In this document: in pieces, positions 58,104 through 64,000 of the stretch
Layout: the number at the start of each line of letters is the position of its first letter
Position numbering within the stretch: position 1 is the first letter of the stretch
Assembly: GCA_001599815.1 (NCBI GenBank)
Contig: BCIA01000002.1
Span: 5,925,626 to 5,989,625, forward strand
DNA from: Furcasterigmium furcatum
Lineage: Eukaryota; Ascomycota; Sordariomycetes; Glomerellales; Plectosphaerellaceae
Direction of reading: 5' to 3'
Length of the DNA: 64,000 bases
The notes under the pieces: model-generated
What the model was told of the DNA's origin: nothing
Database searches by the model: none
Seen by the model: only the letters and a program-made list of their open reading frames with translations
Program-made: the position numbers and the translations under genes

Positions 58104-60772
58104 CTAGGCGGCGACTCTGGCGGTGATGGTGGCCTCGGGAGAGACCACCCTGATGCGCGAGTCGGCGCGGGGCAGCTCCAGCGCCTTACGTGGAGACTTG
58201 GCCGCGCTGCCACGGTTCTTTGGGCTCTTCACTGCCTTTGCGCTCTTTGCACTGCTCGGGGTCCTCGGAGTTGTCGCTCCGCCTTTGCCCTTCGACGGGG
58301 TGGGAGCGTCCTGGCTGGCAGCAACAATGGTGGTGCTCGAGGCGCGGGATGAAATGATCGCGTCCTGGTCGGAGGCACGGCGCTTGGTGCTCGCCTTGAT
58401 GACCCTTCCGTGGCTCGACATCTGAACCGTCGTCACCTTAGACGTGGTCTTCTTCTTGCCCGAGGGGGCCGTCTTCGCGTTGACGGTGACAGTGGACACG
58501 CTCTTCCTAACCGTAGCAGCGCCCTTGGAAGCCACCTTCGCGACCTTGGAGCTGGCGTTGGAGATGCTGCGCTTGACGCCTGTGGCTGCCTTGATCTTCC
58601 GCTTCTTCGCAGACTTGTCCTCGTCTTCAGGGGCGTCTGCCATATCGGCGAGCTTCCTCTTGCCAGCCTTGATGACACTCTTCACTGTCGCCTTGATCGT
58701 GGTCTTCTTCTTAGCGGGGGCCGCCTTGACCTTCACTTTCGTCGACTTGGTGGTGGTTTTGGAGGAGGCCTTGATCTTGACCTTCGCTGTGAGCTTCGAC
58801 CTGGCTTTGGTCTTCTTGAGCGTGCTCTTGCCCTTTCCCTTGCCCTTGCCCTTGGGACTGGGCTTCGCTGACTTGGGGGGCTTCTGGTCCTTAGGCCTGG
58901 GGCCCAGGACACCGCGGCAGTTCTCCTCGCCACAGAGACACTTTTGGACGTTCTTAGCGCTGAAAGGGTCGAAGTTGTAGTCATAGGTGAGCTCGTCTCC
59001 CGTCATGATCGGCGCATCGCCGGCAAACAGCGCCATACGTGGCTGGCCGGAGACGATCCACTTGATCATCCTGCAGTTTGGCTTGCATGAATGGTTGACG
59101 AAACGAGCGATGCTACCAGTCGTCGCGTCAATGATCATGTTCTGGTCGAAGCTCATGAGGTAGTAGCACTGGTCATGTGGTTAGCAGCGGTAAAAGTGCG
59201 GGTATGAGGCCGTTTCAAAACTCACGTCATTGTTCTTATACTTCGTGTTCATGCGGTTATCGCACTCCTCTTCAGTGATGATCTCACCGGTGTACTCCAT
59301 GATGATCTGGCCGGCCGCGAAGCATCGGTTGGAGCGGACGCCGTAGCCACGATCAGAGGTCTTGATGACCTCGACGCCGGTGCGGTACTTGCCGCCGCCA
59401 GCTTTCCTAACCTGAAGGTCGGCGAAGGCGCGGTTGGTGCAGCGATCCCTGCCGACGTTGCAGTTTTTGTCGTCACACTCATAAAGCATGATGCGGTTCT
59501 GGCAATCCTCGCCGCAGCCATCGTCAGGCTTGCAGATGCAAGTCGAACCGTCGACCGACAGATGCGGCGTCTTCTTCCAGAGAAGTCCGGCATCGCCGAC
59601 GAATCGATCTGCACACCTCGAGTCAGAAAAACAAGTACGCGCGGCGGACAAAGTCACTTACTCTTGGAAATCTTGGTCCAGTGCTCCGGCTTCGGCTGGC
59701 CAGGAGGAAGAGGGTTGCAGACATCGAACGGCAGCTTGAAATCGCGACCGTTCATCAGAGTCCGCAGGCCGTTGAAGATGGGCAGAGGCAGCGCCTTGTT
59801 CAAGGGCCCGGTGGACGCCAATTCGGGGATCTCGGCCAGCCTCTTCTTCTCCGCGGCGGTTGCGAGTCCGTCTGCCCATGTGGCCGGGGCAGGCTGGCCA
59901 GCAAAAAGGCCCTTGTCGAGCCAGCGCTTGGTGCGGCGGCCCTTGCGAGTATGAACCTCGATTGTCTCTTCTGCCGCTTCCTGCTTCTTGCCATCCTTCT
60001 TCTGCTCCTCGGCGGGGTCCTTGGAGGTCTTCGCCTTCTTCTGGGCGGGGCCCTCCTTCTCCCTGGCCTCCAGCTCTGCCAGAGTGACCAGCTTTCCTTT
60101 GGCCCAGATAGTGTGGACGACAGGCTTGGTGTCAACGTGTGCGAATTCGTTCGTGTCTTGGAGTCGGCGCATTTCCCGCGTCATCTTGGAGAGGCCCTGC
60201 TCGACCATCTTACGGCCGCGCTTGCCCAGAGATGTCGCCTTGGAGAGGACATTTTTCGTTGTTTCGGTGACGAGACGCGAGTTGGCCCTGGTGGCTCTGG
60301 GAGTGCTAGACTCGCCAGCTTTCTTGCCGGGAGTGTCGAGGCCCTTGAAGGACCAATCGAGGTTCAACGCGTCGATGCCGTCGCGTACGACGTTGTTTGT
60401 GCCGGCAGTAGATGGTCGGACCTGGGAGTCATCGACGAGAGTCTCGCCGCTGATGTTGCGTCTTTTACGCGACGTGGGCTCCTCTCCGTCAGCCCGCCGC
60501 TTCCCGTGGGCTGCGGTGCCGCTCAATTGAGCGATGTTGTAGACGGGGGCGCCAGAGCGAGCGCGACGAGGGCGGGCGGAGGAGGGAGTCTCGTGAGTCT
60601 TTGGCTGAGGCTCAGGAGCAGGAGTCATCTCGACCTTGATAGCACCTTCAGAGGCGATCGAGATGTTGTCCGAAAAGCTGGTAGGGGGGGTGGACGTGGC
60701 TGACGCGACATGGTCGGAGCTGGAGTCGAGGGGGACAGCTGAAATGCTGCTGTGACTGGGAGAGAGAGACAT
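58104..60772 (-). CDS. ash1: Histone-lysine methyltransferase, ASH1 type (AWS-SET-postSET)
   Basis: Exons 60772-59662, 59608-59226 and 59168-58104 (minus strand) join to 852 residues. Fungal ASH1 proteins methylate histone H3 lysine 36, mainly at silent or subtelomeric chromatin. After a disordered 370-residue N-terminus, the zinc-binding AWS domain reads CICKPDDGCGEDCQNRIMLYEC and CNVGRDRCTNRAF. SET motifs are RGYGVRSNRCFAAGQIIMEY, the cofactor pocket RFVNHSCKPNC (about residue 522) and ELTYDYNFDPF. The post-SET motif is KCLCGEENCRG. Beyond it about 270 residues are very Lys/Ala/Ser/Thr-rich, like a linker-histone tail. Set2 is the alternative, but no WW or SRI domain is present. The upstream ATG at 60772 is the first in this frame (MSLSPSHSS). 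Confidence 0.9.
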
Positions 60773-63548
60773 GATGGGCAAATTGCCAGAAGCTCGACGC
60801 GACTTTTGATGTAAAAGAGTGTCGCCGAGCTGTAGAAGCCTCCGTAGAGGACTCTGACGCGTCGAGAAGCGGCGGTTGAAGGGTGAGGTGGAGGGTGTTG
60901 CAGGTCGACACGAAAAGATATGGAAGAAGTGCGACAGACCGGGGTTCGGAGGTTATAGGTGCGTGCGGCTTGGGGGGCGAGAGAACGGCGGGCGACTAAC
61001 GGCAGAGCGTCCCCGCAAAAGGACCAGGAGTCTGGGAGACAGCACAGGGAATGCCCACGCGCCAATGAATTTGGCCAGCCCCTAATTGGAGGCAGGTAAT
61101 CTTAGGTGCAGGGCTCAGCGACACCAACGAAAAGATGGTCGAGGTGTCATGAGCCGACGGTTTTGCCCGACGACGATATTCTCGAGAGTACCGAGGATAG
61201 GACTTTTGCAGTGCCTGATCGAGAGTGACGGGCTGCGGTTGGCGAGAGACTCTGGTGAAGAGCAGGTCAAGCAGGCGCCCGAAAGATCCGAGCGGAGGGT
61301 ATGCTGCTTTATTGAGTGGTAATTGCCGTCGTGGGGGCTGGTGCTTGCTTGTCCCTTTCGGAGGTGTTTGCGTTGCAGCGTGTTGGCTTTGAGGTGGTAT
61401 GCGTGGTTCGCAGCAGACACGGCTGGGTCTGATCAGGGGTTGAGGAGGGCCTCGGAAACGCAAGAAGCGCTACTGTCGAGGGGTATACTGCGGATCAAAC
61501 GAAGGGATCTCGCGCGCAGATGAGAGAGAGAGACTCCGTGTAGATGGGAGCACGAGGGTGGTGTGGGTGAGATGGACGAGGTGAAAAGAGGATGTAAGAA
61601 CACGTGGAGTGTGAAGGAGAGACGTGAGATTGAGGCGTGGGAGGTTGTAGGTTGGGAAGAACGAGTGGTGATGGCGGGAAGGGGGGGTTTTGTTGCTCGA
61701 ATAAAGTTGCGAGCTGAGGCTGAGGCAGGAAGGGGAGGGAACGGAAGGTAAGGTAAGAAGGCGGGCGAGGAAGGAAGGAACGAAGGTAACGGTTAAACGG
61801 GCTGAAATGGTTGGGAAGGCGCGACGAATTGTCAAGGTTCGAGTTTCGCGGGACAATAAACACGGGTCGCTTTCGATGGGGCCCGGAACTCCATACCTCA
61901 GGTATTTGGCACCTGCTCACCTCGTCTCCTCCTCACCGGCTCACCACCCCTGTCTGATTCACTTCCTGACGACCACGAGGACTTGCGTCGCGGGCCATTG
62001 CCGCCTGCCATGCCACTCCCTCCATGCCAGGCAGACAGGCCGGTCACTCGAGGTTCACAACGAACCTCACGTCACGGTCAAGCCCCTGAGATGCTCGAGG
62101 TCCCCCATCCGCAATACCACTCACTCCCTCTGTCCCAGCCACCATGTTCACGGATGTATGTCCGCCCGAACGGGCGTCGACCTCGACGGCCACGGTCATT
62201 GCCACACTCTGGACCCAGACAGCGGCTCGCCACGGACCTGTGCCATTCCCCAGTCTGTCTGTCTGTTCACACCGTCCTTCGTCGACAGCTTCAAGAGGGC
62301 TTGGCTTGAGAAGTACCTCTCGAGTCGAGATGATAGGTGAGTCAGGGTTTGCGGGCAACCTGGAATCTTCGGAGATGCGGCGTGGCCCCGATCTCTCACA
62401 TCCCGGACCCGTTGTGCGTTTGTCCCTGCATCCCTTACTTTCAACCTGCTCGACCCCCAAGATCTCGCAGCCTCGGCCTCCTCTGGGAGCCCAGAATGCA
62501 ATCCTGATTCTCCGGCGACAATTCACAAATAGGGGTTGGGATAACACGACAGATTCAGATGCCATCACGTTCAGATGACCACTTCGTGACCGCGAACGAC
62601 CTAGATTGAGACCAGAGCCATCTTGATTTCCAGACACCGCGACAGCTCACCTCCATCCGCGAGCCCGATCTGCGGCCATGCCGGTTTTGTCCTTCCTGGG
62701 ACTTCTGTCTTTCCTACGGCCCGGGTGCCGTGGCGCTCCCGGACGGAGTGATTAGAACTCCTCAACTTGGAGCCCACCTCCGGCGGATGCTCGTGATGTT
62801 TTACACCAGCTCGCTCCTGAACTGGTTTGGCCTCCATCCCTGGTCTGACTAACGCCGCAGGATAATCCCCGCCACTTGCCACCGCAGCCTTGTCACTATC
62901 CCTCCCCCTACTAGACATTGGTGGTGCTCCGTGTGTTTATTCTATCCGGCTACCCACTCGGGACTTTCGCGAGTGGCACGCCTTCTCGCCTCGAGGGTTA
63001 GGATAGAGTGATCGAGGCCCGGAGAAATCACGTCAGCGACCATCCTGTTCGCCCGATCTTTGGGTCTCCAGGTCGAATCGAGACTTCTTCCCACGCCCAC
63101 AGGGTCGAGATACTTGGGACTGCAATTCATGGCCTTGGCACTGTTGTTCAAGCGCGCTCATGTAGTACTAGGCTCTTGATGCCAGAAAAGCTGGGAGATG
63201 GCCCATCGACGGCACAGCTCATCACAGGAAACGTGGACCGGATTCATCGTAGCACTTGATCTATCTATACACTCACGGCACCTGGATACCATACCTGACC
63301 CCGCTAGTAAATACACATGCTTTTTTTTCTTTCGCTTTCCCTCAAGCCTTGTTTCCAGCCTGCGATTGCCTCTGTGCAGGCCGGACAAATGTCCGTGTCA
63401 TTCCTGGTTTCCATGCGCCATGTTGTAGCAAAATATCAATCCCCTGTGCCCATTCCGTGCGGTCAGTACTTTCCTCTTCGAGAGCCCCGCTGGACAAGTC
63501 TTCGCCTTTGAAGCAGGTTGAAGATCATGAACTGAATGAAGCCTGCCG
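60773..63548. other. 2.8-kb spacer upstream of ASH1
   Basis: The side next to ASH1 is its promoter and leader, with GA/CT-biased DNA at 61500-61760. Frames of 140-200 codons on both strands at 61.8-62.9 kb overlap each other and are random-looking. No RNA gene or repeat was recognised. Confidence 0.5.
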
Positions 63549-64000
63549 CTACTGAGCGCTGTCACCTTTGGTAGCGTCACCCTTGTTTTCTTCCTCAATT
63601 GCAGGGAGCGGCGAGGGCTGTCCAGACGCCTGCCTCGAGCCCTCGACAGCGGTGGAGACAATCAGGGCATCGAGGGTGTTGGGGCCTTCGGCGGCCTCGG
63701 CGGGGGCCTGAATCTCACGCTTCAGGATCCCTTTGCCCTTGGGGTCGGTGTCCGACTCCGTCTGAGAAGCAGCCACCTGGTCCTTAGACGGCGTGAATCG
63801 GAGGGTGGCAGCCTTGCGGATGGAAGGGCCCTTGCCGTGATACTCCACCGGAAGAGAGTCTGAGAAATTGGCAAAGTCATGAGGGGCGGCGAAGAATTCG
63901 CGAGCGGCCTCCTTGCGACTGCTGCAAGACTGGAACTTGCCAATGTCGGAGCCGATCTTGTCATGGCAGACACCCGGGATGACGAGGTTGAAGAACTTCA
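63549..64000 (-). CDS. 3' part of an unrecognised conserved-looking gene
   Basis: The frame is open from the window edge to TAG at 63549-63551, giving the last 149 residues. It begins KFFNLVIPGVCHDKIGSD and continues IGKFQSCSSRKEAAREFFAA, then HDFANFSDSLPVEYHGKG, a compact segment that looks folded. The rest is disordered (Glu/Pro/Ala-rich) and ends KGDSAQ. I do not recognise the family. The start and any further exons are outside the window. Confidence 0.7.
   Translation of the reverse strand, partial: KFFNLVIPGVCHDKIGSDIGKFQSCSSRKEAAREFFAAPHDFANFSDSLPVEYHGKGPSIRKAATLRFTPSKDQVAASQTESDTDPKGKGILKREIQAPAEAAEGPNTLDALIVSTAVEGSRQASGQPSPLPAIEEENKGDATKGDSAQ

Noticed and set aside
58410..58980. Plus-strand frames of 153 and 178 codons over the ASH1 tail
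   Set aside because: Antisense to the Lys/Ala-rich ASH1 tail. Leu/Phe/Gly-rich content follows from that strand's composition.

Overview
The window is nuclear DNA of a filamentous ascomycete (Pezizomycotina, most likely a Sordariomycete). The reasons are short spliceosomal introns (about 48-210 nt, mostly GTRNGT donors with CTRAC-like branch points and YAG acceptors), G+C-rich coding sequence, long gene-poor spacers of 1-4 kb with pyrimidine-rich 5' leaders, and fungal-specific families (ApsA/Num1, RfeG, Hal4/Sat4-type kinase, Pfa5). Scattered N bases inside G-rich tracts (19668-19692, 20804-20850) show a draft assembly. All multi-exon models were spliced by eye and checked for reading frame. 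None has transcript support.

Layout. 1-1.3 kb: spacer with a 134-bp tandem duplication. 1.3-4.6 kb (+): NTA1-type N-terminal amidase with a very long disordered tail. 5.4-10.9 kb (-): ApsA/Num1 cortical anchor with a Pro/Glu repeat array and PH domain. 13.0-14.2 kb (+): splicing factor Cwc24. 14.9-16.1 kb (+): autophagy E2-like enzyme Atg3. 17.4-19.9 kb (-): Hal4/Sat4-like kinase. 23.2-27.4 kb: a divergent pair, a cyclase-family hydrolase (-) and a Dal5-like MFS transporter (+), the only part that looks like a small metabolic module. 30.8-32.9 kb (+): uncharacterised coiled-coil protein. 33.6-35.2 kb (-): IMP-specific 5'-nucleotidase Isn1. 36.1-39.7 kb (-): importin Nmd5/importin-7/8. 43.6-45.0 kb (-): RfeG. 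47.2-49.2 kb (-): DNA polymerase eta (Rad30). 50.9-51.2 kb (+): a 79-residue Cys-rich protein. 51.4-52.8 kb (-): palmitoyltransferase Pfa5. 54.6-55.6 kb (+): a coding-like but broken stretch. 55.85-56.04 kb (+): a second tiny Cys-rich protein (43 residues). 58.1-60.8 kb (-): AWS-SET-postSET methyltransferase of the ASH1 type. 63.5-64 kb (-): the 3' part of an unrecognised gene that runs off the window.

Most genes are conserved housekeeping genes (protein turnover, autophagy, splicing, nuclear import, purine metabolism, DNA damage tolerance, chromatin) and do not form a cluster. The less ordinary items are the two small CC-x-C ... C-x2-C proteins (one with a start codon split by an intron), the microexon and split catalytic codon in the amidase, the cyclase/MFS pair, an upstream ORF whose stop overlaps the ATG3 start, and the frame-broken block near 55 kb. 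I see no RNA genes, CRISPR arrays, intact transposons or secondary-metabolite core genes.
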